A DNA stretch of 64,000 nt from Flexivirga caeni (GTDB lineage Bacteria; Actinomycetota; Actinomycetes; Actinomycetales; Dermatophilaceae): contig NZ_RJJQ01000011.1 in the NCBI RefSeq assembly GCF_003724155.1, positions 1 through 64,000 of the forward strand, in the 5' to 3' direction. The position numbers were made by a program, and so were the translations under genes. The notes beneath the pieces are model-generated. The model did no database searches and was not told the origin of the DNA. It was given only the letters and a program-made list of their open reading frames with translations. Positions 45,976 through 54,949 of the stretch are shown in pieces; position 1 is the first letter of the stretch, and every line of letters starts with the position of its first letter.

Positions 45976-46482
45976 ATGGATCGCGTCCACGACTCCGTCG
46001 ATGAACACGTTGCCAGGTGGGCCGCGCGCTGGGACGGAAACCCCGCGTTCGCCCCCGAGGTGGAGGGTGCCATCACACGCATGCAGTTGCTGTTGCGCGT
46101 CAAGAACAGGCGGGATACGGCAGCCTTTCTGGGCGAGGAGGACTTCACTCGCGAGGATTACGAGACTCTCCATGCGCTGATGGTGCAGCCGTATCCCACG
46201 GAAGCGACGCCTACGCAGCTGGCCGAGAGCGTGCGGGTGACCAAGGCGTCGATGACCGGCCGGCTGGCGCGGCTCGAACGGGCCGGGCTGATCACCCGCG
46301 AGACCGACAGCGACAACCGGCGCAGGGTGCTGGTGCGACCGACGCAAGCCGGTCAGGACGCCTGGGATCACTACGTCCACGAAGGCATGCGGCGGGAGCA
46401 GGACATCCTGCGGGGATTGACCGACAAGGAGCTGGTGCAGTTGAACACGTTGCTGCGTAAGGCTGTTCGGGGACTGGAGTGA
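45976..46482 (+). CDS. MarR-family transcriptional regulator
   Basis: The 168-residue winged-helix regulator has TPTQLAESVRVTKASMTGRL as its recognition region and wing residues in LITRETDSDNRRRVLVRPT. A GTG at 45955 is also in frame. ATG 45976 is preferred because TACAGT lies 6 nt upstream, matching other starts here. It probably represses itself and the divergent MFS exporter and is relieved by a small aromatic or drug-like ligand. Confidence 0.88.
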   Translation: MDRVHDSVDEHVARWAARWDGNPAFAPEVEGAITRMQLLLRVKNRRDTAAFLGEEDFTREDYETLHALMVQPYPTEATPTQLAESVRVTKASMTGRLARLERAGLITRETDSDNRRRVLVRPTQAGQDAWDHYVHEGMRREQDILRGLTDKELVQLNTLLRKAVRGLE

Positions 46483-46518
46483 ACCGCGGGTTTCCTGATC
46501 GAGCGGCACGCATATGCA

Positions 46519-46580
46519 TTGACAGGCACAAACAATTCTCCCGATTGTGTGTGCCCTCGATGCGTTCGTGTGCCGGTCAA
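46519..46580. terminator. Nested inverted repeats between MarR and rph genes
   Basis: GGCACAAACAAT (46525-46536) pairs with ATTGTGTGTGCC (46544-46555), 11 of 12. TTGACAGGCACA (46519-46530) can instead pair with TGTGCCGGTCAA (46569-46580), 11 of 12. The two folds exclude one another. It may be the marR terminator or part of rph regulation. No T tract is present. Confidence 0.45.
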
Positions 46581-46615
46581 TCACATGAGGGTGGAGCCCT
46601 CCTACCCTTGTTCCC

Positions 46616-47374
46616 ATGACTGATGACGTGACTCGCCATGACGGCCGTGCCCCCGACCAGTTGCGCGAGGTGCGCATCACCCGCAACTGGCTGGACCACG
46701 CCGAAGGCAGCGTGCTGGTGGAGTTCGGCAAGACGCGGGTGCTGGTTGCCGCGTCGTTCACGGCGGGCGTGCCCCGCTGGCTGAAGGGCCAGGGAACCGG
46801 CTGGGTGACGGCGGAATACGAGATGCTGCCACGCTCGACCAACACCCGCTCTGACCGGGAATCCCGCAAGGGCAAGGTGGGCGGCCGGACGCACGAGATC
46901 TCCCGGCTGATCGGTCGCTCGCTGCGCGCGATCATCGACACCAAGGCACTCGGCGAGAACACGATCGTGCTCGACTGCGACGTACTGCAGGCCGACGGCG
47001 GCACCCGCACGGCGTCCATCACCGGCGCGTACGTCGCCCTCGTCGACGCGGTCGCCGACGCGAAGGAGCGCGGGCTGATCTCCGCCAAGGCGCAGCCGCT
47101 CACCGGCTCGATCGCGGCCATCAGCGTCGGGATCGTCAGGGGTACGCCGGTGCTGGACCTGGATTATCCGGAGGACTCGACCGCCGAGACCGACATGAAC
47201 GTGGTGATGACGGGAGCCGGAGGGTTTGTCGAGGTGCAGGGCACCGCCGAGGGGGCTCCCTTCGACCGGAGCGAACTCGAGGCTCTGCTTGCGCTGGCGG
47301 CCAAGGGAATCGGTGACCTGACCGCGCTGCAGACCGCGGCGCTGGAAGGCCCCGCCCGGGAGCGCCTGCGATGA
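46616..47374 (+). CDS. rph: Ribonuclease PH
   Basis: The 252-residue phosphorolytic exoribonuclease trims tRNA 3' ends. Motifs include [20 protein letters not shown] and the phosphate/metal region [23 protein letters not shown] 46616 lies 7 nt after TACCCT (46603-46608), indicating a leaderless transcript. Its stop overlaps the rdgB start by four bases. Confidence 0.95.
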   Translation: MTDDVTRHDGRAPDQLREVRITRNWLDHAEGSVLVEFGKTRVLVAASFTAGVPRWLKGQGTGWVTAEYEMLPRSTNTRSDRESRKGKVGGRTHEISRLIGRSLRAIIDTKALGENTIVLDCDVLQADGGTRTASITGAYVALVDAVADAKERGLISAKAQPLTGSIAAISVGIVRGTPVLDLDYPEDSTAETDMNVVMTGAGGFVEVQGTAEGAPFDRSELEALLALAAKGIGDLTALQTAALEGPARERLR

Positions 47375-47985
47375 CGTCTCGGACCGTCGTCCTCGCCACC
47401 CGCAACGCGGGAAAACTGCGCGAGATGCAGGAGATCGTTGCGGGCGTGCCGGAGCTTTCCGCTGTCGAGGTCGTGTCCGCGGCGTCGTTCCCGGACGTCG
47501 AGGATGTGGCGGAGACGGGCGTGACCTTCCTCGAGAACTCCGCACTGAAAGCGCAGGCTGTGGCGAAAGCGACGGGTTTGCCTGCCATTGCTGACGATTC
47601 AGGTCTGGCGGTCGACATACTCGGCGGGTGCCCGGGTGTGTTCTCGGCGCGCTGGGCGGGAACGCACGGCGCCGATCAGGCCAACATCGACCTGCTGCTC
47701 GCCCAGACCGGCGATGTGCCGGCCGCGCGGCTCACTGCGCACTTCGTCTGCTGTGTGGTGCTCGCGCTGCCGGACGGCACGCAGCGCCACCGCAGCGGCG
47801 AGCTGCACGGGCGGCTCAGCCGAAACCAGCGTGGCGAGCACGGATTTGGCTACGACCCGATCTTCGAACTGCCGGACGGCCGGTCCCTGGCCGAGCTGAG
47901 TGCCGAGGAGAAGAACCTCATCTCGCACCGCGGGAAGGCGCTGCAGGCGTTGCGGCCTGACCTGCTGGAGCTGCTCGGCGGGTAG
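47371..47985 (+). CDS. rdgB: dITP/XTP pyrophosphatase (RdgB/HAM1)
   Basis: The 204-residue house-cleaning enzyme hydrolyses non-canonical purine NTPs. It has [16 protein letters not shown] at the N-terminus, [17 protein letters not shown] and [13 protein letters not shown] in the middle. [20 protein letters not shown] lies near the end. All active-site blocks look intact. It is coupled to rph by an ATGA overlap. Confidence 0.95.
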   Translation: MTSRTVVLATRNAGKLREMQEIVAGVPELSAVEVVSAASFPDVEDVAETGVTFLENSALKAQAVAKATGLPAIADDSGLAVDILGGCPGVFSARWAGTHGADQANIDLLLAQTGDVPAARLTAHFVCCVVLALPDGTQRHRSGELHGRLSRNQRGEHGFGYDPIFELPDGRSLAELSAEEKNLISHRGKALQALRPDLLELLGG

Positions 47986-48014
47986 TTCTCAGATCCGGGT
48001 GTGACGATGGATCG

Positions 48015-49604
48015 GTGGTTACCCAGCATGCCGAATCCGCCGTAACAGCAACGCCCGAGCACGAACCACCCCGTGCCCGGCGTCACGGCGTCGCGGCGCT
48101 CGGCGGCCTGCTCGCCGGAGTCGTGACCGTGGGCGTCGCGGAATTCCTGGCCGGGGTCCTGCTGCGCCTTGGCTGGAGCAGCGGCACGCCGTCGCCGGTG
48201 CTCGCGGTGGGTGGCGCATTCATCGACCGGACGCCGCCCTGGTTGAAGACGTTCGCCGTCGACAATTTCGGCACCCACGACAAGCAGGTGCTGCTTACCG
48301 GCATCGGGGTCGTGCTCGTGCTGCTGAGCCTGCTGATCGGGTTGCTTTCCAGCCGCCGAATGACCGCAGCGCTGGTGCTCTTCGTCGTGCTGGTGGCGGT
48401 CGCGGCAGCTGCCGTGACCTCCCGTCCGCATGCGCGAGCGGTGGACGTCCTGCCGCTGATCGTGGGCGCGGCATGCGGGCTCGGCGTGCTGCGCTGGTGG
48501 CGCGACCGGATGCTGCTTGCCGGGGCGGAGCCGACAGCGCCCACGACCCGGCGCACCGCGCTGCTGGGCGCCGGAGCCGCGGTTGGCGCGGTCCTGCTCG
48601 GTATGGCGGGACGGGCCTGGAGCGGCGGCACCCGGGCGGTGCAGGCTGCACGGGAGGCCTTCGTGCTGCCGCGCGTCGCGCATCCGGTGACCGTGCCGGC
48701 CGGTGCTTCCGTGGGGGTGCCGGGCGTCACGCCATACATCGTCCCGAACGGTGAGTTCTATCGCATCGACACCGCCCTCGTGGTGCCGCAGGTCGACCCG
48801 TCGTCGTGGCAGCTGCGCGTGACCGGCATGGTCGACCACGAGATCGAAATCGATTGGGAGACCTTGCTTTCCAAGCCGATGCAGCAGGCGATGATCACGC
48901 TGATGTGCGTGTCGAACGAGGTCGGCGGCAACCTCAATGGCAATGCGATCTGGACCGGCTGGCCGGTGCGGGACCTACTCGCGCAGGCCGGCGTGCATCC
49001 GGGTGCCGACATGGTGCTCTCGCGCAGTGTCGACGGGTTCACCGCGGGCAGCCCGCTGAGCGCGCTCACCGACGGCCGGAACGCGCTCATCGCGGTCGCC
49101 ATGAACGGTCAGGCACTGCCGGCCGCGCACGGCTTCCCGGCGCGGCTGGTCGTGCCGGGGCTCTACGGCTACGTGTCGGCGACCAAGTGGCTCACCGAGC
49201 TGAAGGTGACGACGTACGCGCGGGACGCCGGCTACTGGACGCCGCGCGGCTGGTCGGAACTCGGTCCGGTGAAGACGTCCTCCCGCATCGACGTGCCGCA
49301 GTCCGGGGCGAAGGTCGACGCCGGCACCGTCGCCGTCGCGGGTGTCGCGTGGCACCAGCACGTCGGCATCGCCAAGGTGCAGGTGCAGGTCGACGACGGG
49401 CCGTGGCAGGACGCCCGGCTGGGTGCCGCCGCCAACATTGACGTATGGCGCCAGTGGGTCTTCGAATGGCACGCGACCAGCGGGCACCACACGCTCACCG
49501 TGCGCGCGGTGGACGATTCGGGCGCCATACAGATCGCAGCGCAGGCGCCGCCGGCTCCGAACGGTGCCACGGGATATCACTCGATCTCGGTGACGGTGCG
49601 CTGA
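48015..49604 (+). CDS. Membrane-bound molybdopterin-dependent oxidoreductase (sulfite oxidase family)
   Basis: The 529-residue protein has about five N-terminal membrane helices (residues 25-210, e.g. LLTGIGVVLVLLSLLIGLLS), one overlapping an RRTALLGAG twin-Arg-like stretch. The sulfite-oxidase molybdopterin domain has its Mo-ligating Cys in TLMCVSNEVGGNLNGNAIWT. A C-terminal Mo-co dimerisation domain follows (IDVPQSGAKVDAGTVAVAGV). It should act on the outer face of the membrane; the substrate is unknown. The GTG start has no clear ribosome site, so the N-terminus is uncertain. Confidence 0.85.
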   Translation: MVTQHAESAVTATPEHEPPRARRHGVAALGGLLAGVVTVGVAEFLAGVLLRLGWSSGTPSPVLAVGGAFIDRTPPWLKTFAVDNFGTHDKQVLLTGIGVVLVLLSLLIGLLSSRRMTAALVLFVVLVAVAAAAVTSRPHARAVDVLPLIVGAACGLGVLRWWRDRMLLAGAEPTAPTTRRTALLGAGAAVGAVLLGMAGRAWSGGTRAVQAAREAFVLPRVAHPVTVPAGASVGVPGVTPYIVPNGEFYRIDTALVVPQVDPSSWQLRVTGMVDHEIEIDWETLLSKPMQQAMITLMCVSNEVGGNLNGNAIWTGWPVRDLLAQAGVHPGADMVLSRSVDGFTAGSPLSALTDGRNALIAVAMNGQALPAAHGFPARLVVPGLYGYVSATKWLTELKVTTYARDAGYWTPRGWSELGPVKTSSRIDVPQSGAKVDAGTVAVAGVAWHQHVGIAKVQVQVDDGPWQDARLGAAANIDVWRQWVFEWHATSGHHTLTVRAVDDSGAIQIAAQAPPAPNGATGYHSISVTVR

Positions 49605-49631
49605 GCCCGGCCGTGGCGTGGGCGTGCGCGG

Positions 49632-50663
49632 TCAGTCGCGGTCGGGGATGGCTCGGGAGACGACGGCAGCAAGTTTCGAACCCAGCGAATCCTCGCGTCC
49701 GCCGCCGGCCCAGTCGGGGTCGTGCGGCAGCGGCGCCATGGGGTCGGCCGTGGCCGGGTCATCCGGTGCGTCGGCGAGGGACCGCCGGATCGCTTCCTCC
49801 ACCCCGAGCAGGACATGGCCGGCCGGCAGCAGCGCGGTGCGGAAGTCTTCCTCGTGGCAGACCATGTCGTGGCGCAGGCTCTCGATCAGCGACTCCACGA
49901 CTGGTGCCGGGACATCGACGAGGCGCCCGGCCGCCTTCTGCACGACCTGCTCGGGCACCAGAGGCACCTCCACCTGGGCTCGCCGGATGCCGGTGACCGC
50001 GGCATACCGATCGAGCAGCTCGCTGTAGCGCAACCGGTCCGGACCACCGACGTCGAACGAGCGGTCGGCGCAGTCGACGTTCAGCGCACCGGCCAGCGCC
50101 TCCAGCGCGTCGACCACGGCGATCGGCTGAACCGCCGAATCCATCCACGTGGGAAGGGTTTGCACCGGCATACGCTCACTGACCTGACGGACGATCTCGA
50201 ACGATGTGGAGCCCGACCCGAGCAGGATCGCCGCCCGCAACGCGATGCTGGTCGCGTTGCTGCCGGCCAGGATGTCCTCGACCTCCAATCGTGAGGCGAT
50301 GTGGTCGGACAGGTCTTCGCGCGGCACGGGTGGGACGATGCCGGACAGATAGACCACCCTGGACACGTCGTGCCGGTCGAGCGCGGCCGTCATGTTGCGA
50401 GCGCCGCGCCGGTCCTGCTCGACGAAGTCGTCTCCGCCCATTCCGTGGATCAGGTAGAAGACGGCATCGACGCCGGCCACCGCGCGCGACACGGCATCCG
50501 GATCGAGCACGTCCATCTGGGTCACCTCGACCTGACCGGACCACCACGGCAGGTCGGTCGGATCGTCGGCGACCGCGACCCGCACCGCGTGGCCGTCGGC
50601 CAGTAACCGCGGGACTAGCCGGCTTCCGACATAACCGGTGGCACCTGTGACGAGAATCTTCAT
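49632..50663 (-). CDS. NAD(P)-binding atypical SDR (NmrA/epimerase-like)
   Basis: The 343-residue protein has KILVTGATGYVGSRLVPRLL (GxxGxxG) and AVFYLIHGMGGDDFVEQDRR. It belongs to the extended/atypical SDR group related to complex I assembly or NmrA-like proteins. YLSGIVPP stands in place of a YxxxK motif, so catalytic activity is doubtful. ATG 50663 follows a GGAAGGGAAAG purine-rich site. Function is unknown. Confidence 0.78.
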   Translation of the reverse strand: MKILVTGATGYVGSRLVPRLLADGHAVRVAVADDPTDLPWWSGQVEVTQMDVLDPDAVSRAVAGVDAVFYLIHGMGGDDFVEQDRRGARNMTAALDRHDVSRVVYLSGIVPPVPREDLSDHIASRLEVEDILAGSNATSIALRAAILLGSGSTSFEIVRQVSERMPVQTLPTWMDSAVQPIAVVDALEALAGALNVDCADRSFDVGGPDRLRYSELLDRYAAVTGIRRAQVEVPLVPEQVVQKAAGRLVDVPAPVVESLIESLRHDMVCHEEDFRTALLPAGHVLLGVEEAIRRSLADAPDDPATADPMAPLPHDPDWAGGGREDSLGSKLAAVVSRAIPDRD

Positions 50664-50709
50664 GTCCGCTTTCCCTTCCCTGGTGACCTGCCTGCGCGGC
50701 AGGTCGACG

Positions 50710-51348
50710 TCATACGGGCGATGCGTCGTGCGTGGCTGGGAGCAGAACCAGCATGGCAAGTGACCAGGTCACGTGGAACACGCACGGCGCCACCACTCCA
50801 CCCGTCTGGGCGCGCAGCGCTCCAGCCAGTATGCCGACCGGAATCGCCGCGAAGGCCAGCATCGGGTTCCCCGTCGCCAGAGTGATTGCCAGGTACACGC
50901 CGGTGCTCACCACAACGGGCGCGGGACCGTCCTCGGCGAGGTCGAAGAGCGGACCACGAAAGACCAACTCCTCCCCGACGCCGGTCAGCGCCGTGAGCGC
51001 CGCGACCGTCGGCAGGTTCCCCTTCGAGGCATGAGCCGTCACCGCGGCGACCTGGTCCCGGAGCGGCGGAATGCGCCGGGTCAGCAACGCGCCGGCACCG
51101 AACACCCCGGCCGTGGCGGCACCCGTCACTGCTGCCGGAAGCACGCCTCCGCCGGCTCGGGGCCGGCCGCCGATAGCGGCGCACCCAGCCCACCAGGCGG
51201 CCAGTCCAACGGTGCGACTGCGGAACTCCGGACTGCCGGCGGGGCTCCGAATGGCCCGCCGCAGCAACGGCGCTCCGGCGGCGACCGCGGTCACCAGCGC
51301 CGCGGCTCGTCCTCTGCTGCCGAGCAGTTCGAGTCTCATTCGCTCCAT
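50710..51348 (-). CDS. CPBP-family intramembrane glutamic protease
   Basis: The 212-residue membrane protein has the CPBP/Rce1 motifs: [15 protein letters not shown] (EExxxR), then [13 protein letters not shown] with the conserved His. Bacterial relatives process membrane peptides or act in bacteriocin self-immunity. ATG 51348 or 51339 may be used; longer in-frame extensions run into a family 2 repeat and are not credible. Confidence 0.8.
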   Translation of the reverse strand: MERMRLELLGSRGRAAALVTAVAAGAPLLRRAIRSPAGSPEFRSRTVGLAAWWAGCAAIGGRPRAGGGVLPAAVTGAATAGVFGAGALLTRRIPPLRDQVAAVTAHASKGNLPTVAALTALTGVGEELVFRGPLFDLAEDGPAPVVVSTGVYLAITLATGNPMLAFAAIPVGILAGALRAQTGGVVAPCVFHVTWSLAMLVLLPATHDASPV

Positions 51349-51399
51349 GTTTGCATGCCGCCCCCCGCCGCGCGCGATGGGCGACCTGCCCGCCCAGAT

Positions 51400-51480
51400 C
51401 GAGAGGACCCCATACCGATTGAGCGGACCCCATATCGGGGCCGGATATGGGGTCCTCTCGATGCGTGAAGGGTCCTCTCG
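51400..51480. repeat. Doubled inverted repeat, family 2, copy B
   Basis: Forward arms CGAGAGGACCCCAT (51400) and TGAGCGGACCCCAT (51420) face reverse arms ATGGGGTCCTCTCG (51447) and GAAGGGTCCTCTCG (51467). Pairs are 20 bp apart, total 81 bp, the same as copy A. Here the flanking genes diverge, so it is not simply a terminator. Confidence 0.88.
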
Positions 51481-51508
51481 ATGGAGTGGCACGTGGCAGG
51501 CTTGCCGC

Positions 51509-52378
51509 ATGACGCTAATCAGCACGCACGACGGACGCACACTCGACCTGCGGATCACCGGCGCCGAGGACGGCCCGGTCCTGCTCTTCCATCACGGCAC
51601 GCCGGGCTCGGTGCTCCCGCGGAGCGCGATGGTGCGGCAAGCGGCCGAGCGCGGCATCCGGTTGGTCACGTATTCACGTGCGGGGTATGGCGATTCGTCC
51701 CGCCGGCCCGGGCGAAGTGTCGCAGCCATCGCCGACGACGTGGTCACCATCCTGGATCACCTCGGTGCCGAAAAGGCCATGACCGCAGGCTGGTCCGGCG
51801 GTGGGCCGCACGCGCTCGCGACCGGGGCACTGCTGCCCGACCGGATCACCGGGGTGCTGAGCATCGCGGGCGTGGCGCCATACGACGCTGAAGGCCTGGA
51901 CTTCCTGGCAGGCATGGGGGAGGGCAACATCGAGGAGTTCGGCGCGGCGCTCGGCGGCGAGACGACGCTGCGCCCGATGCTGGACGGCATGCAGCAGGAG
52001 CTCAAGAACGCGACCCCCGAGGCGATCCTGTCCGAGCTGAGTTCGCTGTTGCCGGAAGTGGACCGGGCGCAGATCACCGCCGAGTCCGGCGAGGAGATGG
52101 CCGCCAACTTCCGCGAGGCGCTGAAGAACGGCGTCGACGGCTGGACCGACGACGACCTCGCGTTCACCCGGCCGTGGGGCTTCGACCTCACCTCGATCCG
52201 GGTGCCCGTCTTCGTCTGGCAGGGCAGCGCCGACCTCATGGTGCCGTTCGCGCACGGCCAGTGGCTGGCCGCGAACGTGGCCGGCGCCACCGCGCACCTG
52301 CTCGACGGCGAGGGTCACCTCTCGGTCGGTGTCGGCGCGATGCCGCAGATGCTCGACGAACTGCTCGCGACGTACTGA
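51509..52378 (+). CDS. Alpha/beta hydrolase
   Basis: The 289-residue hydrolase has an oxyanion segment [13 protein letters not shown] and nucleophile elbow [13 protein letters not shown] late Asp lies in [11 protein letters not shown] and His in [11 protein letters not shown]. The triad appears complete. The substrate is unknown. A CAGGCT box lies 6 nt before ATG 51509, consistent with a leaderless transcript arising right after the family 2 repeat. Confidence 0.88.
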   Translation: MTLISTHDGRTLDLRITGAEDGPVLLFHHGTPGSVLPRSAMVRQAAERGIRLVTYSRAGYGDSSRRPGRSVAAIADDVVTILDHLGAEKAMTAGWSGGGPHALATGALLPDRITGVLSIAGVAPYDAEGLDFLAGMGEGNIEEFGAALGGETTLRPMLDGMQQELKNATPEAILSELSSLLPEVDRAQITAESGEEMAANFREALKNGVDGWTDDDLAFTRPWGFDLTSIRVPVFVWQGSADLMVPFAHGQWLAANVAGATAHLLDGEGHLSVGVGAMPQMLDELLATY

Positions 52379-52488
52379 GTCGCCACGTGCCGCGCGTGGC
52401 GATCCCAGAGACCCCCGCCGGGAAAGCAAAATCCCGAAAGTGAGTGGCGCAACCCCACGCGGAGCCTTCGATGGGCTAGACCTGACAA

Positions 52489-52677
52489 ATGATCAAAACA
52501 GTTGGTGGTCTCATCGACTTGGTCATCTTGATCGTGCTGCTCGTGTGGGTATGGCGTAGCGACCGATCGGGGATCGCCAAGGTGGTCTGGACGATTTTCG
52601 GGGTCCTGTTCAGCATCCTCACGATGATCGTGTGGCTGATCGTGAATCGAGGCACGGGCGCCAAACGCTCTGGCTAG
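52489..52677 (+). CDS. Small membrane protein (PLDc_N-like)
   Basis: The 62-residue protein has two hydrophobic helices: LIDLVILIVLLVWVWRSDRS and VVWTIFGVLFSILTMIVWLI. The pattern resembles the phospholipase D N-terminal membrane motif found in many small actinobacterial proteins. TAGACC lies 6 nt before the ATG. Function is unknown. Confidence 0.65.
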   Translation: MIKTVGGLIDLVILIVLLVWVWRSDRSGIAKVVWTIFGVLFSILTMIVWLIVNRGTGAKRSG

Positions 52678-52769
52678 TGCCGGTCGGGTGCGGTCCGTAG
52701 GCCCTGTCAGGTAAGCGGACGGCGGTCCGTGCGTTCGATATCTCGCACGCAGATCGCGAATTGCTCGAC

Positions 52770-54719
52770 CTACTGAGCGGCCTTGGCAGCCAGTGAGCCG
52801 GTGGCCGCGGGTGTGCCCTGGGCTTCGAGCGACGCGAACGTGCGGAACCGCTCCCGCACCGGATGCGGCGGACTGAGCAGCTCCGGTGTGGCGACCGCCG
52901 TGTCATACCGGCCACGGGCACGTGCGGTGCCGTTGACCAGTTCGCGGCCGAGCGCGCCCGTCAGGTTGCGCAGCAGCAGCCAGCTGACCTTGATGCCGGT
53001 GCTCGTGGCCCAGGTGAGTTCGTCCTCGCCGACCAGGCTGTCCCGGTTCGCCTGCTCGGTGCGGGCACGCAAGGCGCGCAGCCGGCGGCTGCGTTCCGGC
53101 TCCGGGGTCGTGCCGAGAGCCTGGACCTCGGCGAGGACGCGCACCGCGCTGGTCAGGTGTTCCTCGACCAGGTCGTGCGTCGGCCGGTCCACCAGCCCGG
53201 CTTCGAACTTGAGCTCGTTGAGTGCGCGGCCCACCGCGTAGGTGGTCGAGACGATCTCGTCGCGGGTCATCCAGTCGGTCTCGTAGGCGAGCATGTCCAG
53301 CCAGGTCGGGCCGAGCAGGGCCGCGCGATGCTCGGCCAGCGTGGTGAAGCGCCGATGGAAGCCGAGTTCTTCGGCGTGCTCGTAGGCGCGGCTGCCCGGG
53401 TCGAGGAACGGCCCGAGCGGCGCCACGTAGAACTGCAGCCGTTTGTCCCCGCCGAAACGCTCGACCAGGTGCCGGCAGTAGTCCACCGTCTCCATCGCCT
53501 TCTCCGGCGTCTGCCCGGCCAGGCCGACCATGAAGAAGAGGTCCAGCTTCTCGCAGCCCTCGGCGAGCGCGGCGGCCAGCGTCTGCTCCACGCGCTCGTT
53601 GGACACCCCGAACTTCCCGTTGACCTTGCGGATCTGCGGGTCCGGCGACTCGATGGTGATCTGCAGGCTCCACCGGGCGGTCGACTCGGCGACCGTGCGG
53701 AAGAACTTCCGGTCCGCGGGGAAGAACACCTCGATGACCAGTTCATTGGGTATGCCGGCCCGGCCGAAGCGCTCGAAGAATTCGGCGGCTCGCGCCATAC
53801 CCCCGAGCCGTGGGTCGTGGACCATGAAGATCGGCGCGCCCGAGAAGGACGCGATCTGCTCGGCGTCCGAGACCAGCTTCGCCGGAGACCGCATGCCAGC
53901 GCGTGGCCGGTCGACAATGCCGCGGTAGGCAGTCCGGGAGCCGCCGCAGATCGAGCAGTCGAAGGTGCAGCCGCGCGAATTGAGCAGCATCGTGGACGGG
54001 TAACGCAACCAGTTCAGATAGGGCAGGAAGTCGGCCATGCTTCCGTACTTGAAGACGGCGTGCAGCATGAAGTCGTATGCCGGCACGTCCGTCCAGTCCA
54101 GGTCGACGGGCACGAAACTGAGCGGGTTGATCACCACCTCGCCGTCGTCGCGCCGCCAGGTGAGGTTGGCCACCTGCTCCAGGGGCGTCCCGTCACGCAG
54201 CGCCGCCAGCAGCTGGCGGCACGGTTCCTCGGTGGAGTCACCGCGTAGCACGAAGTCGATCGAGGGGTCGGTCAGCAACTCCTCGTGGAAGTAGCTGGCC
54301 GACAGGCCGCCCAGCAGCACTTTCGCGTCCGGATGGACCTCCTTTACCAGCGCCGCCAGCCCGAGGGCACCGTTGGCGTGCGGCAGCCAGTGCAGATCGA
54401 TGCCGAAGACGGGTGCGTGCACCTTGGCAACGTGCGCCCGCGCGTCGAAATGCGGGTCGCGCAGCATCCGGTAGGCGAGGTTGACCATCCGCGTGTTGTA
54501 GTGGTTCTTCTCCAGGTATGCCGCGATGCTGGTCAGCCCGACTGGGTACATCTCGAACTCGGTCGTCGACGGTATGACGTCCGCCAGCGGTCCCTGGATG
54601 ATCGTCTCCTCGCGGAAGTCCCACACCGACGGCGCGTGCAGCAACGCCAGGTCGATGCCGAAGGCCCGCCGCCACGGTCCACGGCCGTTCGTGGCGCTGC
54701 GCGCATGCCGCTGCTTCAT
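52770..54719 (-). CDS. B12-binding radical SAM protein
   Basis: The 649-residue protein has an N-terminal cobalamin-binding domain (about 20-190: YPVGLTSIAAYLEKNHYNTR, VLLGGLSASYFHEELL). The radical SAM core has C-x3-C-x2-C in LNSRGCTFDCSICGGS (about 250) and LQITIESPDPQIRKVNGKFG further on. A helical C-terminus follows. It resembles the TIGR04190-type family of unknown function. Such enzymes often methylate or rearrange unactivated carbons. No obvious partner lies beside it. The 230-bp gap to the next gene has no feature I can name. Confidence 0.85.
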   Translation of the reverse strand: MKQRHARSATNGRGPWRRAFGIDLALLHAPSVWDFREETIIQGPLADVIPSTTEFEMYPVGLTSIAAYLEKNHYNTRMVNLAYRMLRDPHFDARAHVAKVHAPVFGIDLHWLPHANGALGLAALVKEVHPDAKVLLGGLSASYFHEELLTDPSIDFVLRGDSTEEPCRQLLAALRDGTPLEQVANLTWRRDDGEVVINPLSFVPVDLDWTDVPAYDFMLHAVFKYGSMADFLPYLNWLRYPSTMLLNSRGCTFDCSICGGSRTAYRGIVDRPRAGMRSPAKLVSDAEQIASFSGAPIFMVHDPRLGGMARAAEFFERFGRAGIPNELVIEVFFPADRKFFRTVAESTARWSLQITIESPDPQIRKVNGKFGVSNERVEQTLAAALAEGCEKLDLFFMVGLAGQTPEKAMETVDYCRHLVERFGGDKRLQFYVAPLGPFLDPGSRAYEHAEELGFHRRFTTLAEHRAALLGPTWLDMLAYETDWMTRDEIVSTTYAVGRALNELKFEAGLVDRPTHDLVEEHLTSAVRVLAEVQALGTTPEPERSRRLRALRARTEQANRDSLVGEDELTWATSTGIKVSWLLLRNLTGALGRELVNGTARARGRYDTAVATPELLSPPHPVRERFRTFASLEAQGTPAATGSLAAKAAQ

Positions 54720-54949
54720 CTGTGCCCCCGATCCCCGCCGGCGTCTGCTGTCGGAGCCACGGTAGGCAGCGGGGGTGCGCCCGGGTAGGGCACAAGGTCA
54801 CGTCACAGTGCGCGAGGCGGGACCGGCATCCCACCGAGTGGACTCTCGGCGACAGTTGGGTCACCACGGCGAACACGGGTGGTTGCACCGTGCCGGAGGC
54901 ACACCGACCGTCGCTCCGGGGCGTCAATCCAGTCGTGGTCGGCCTGGCG

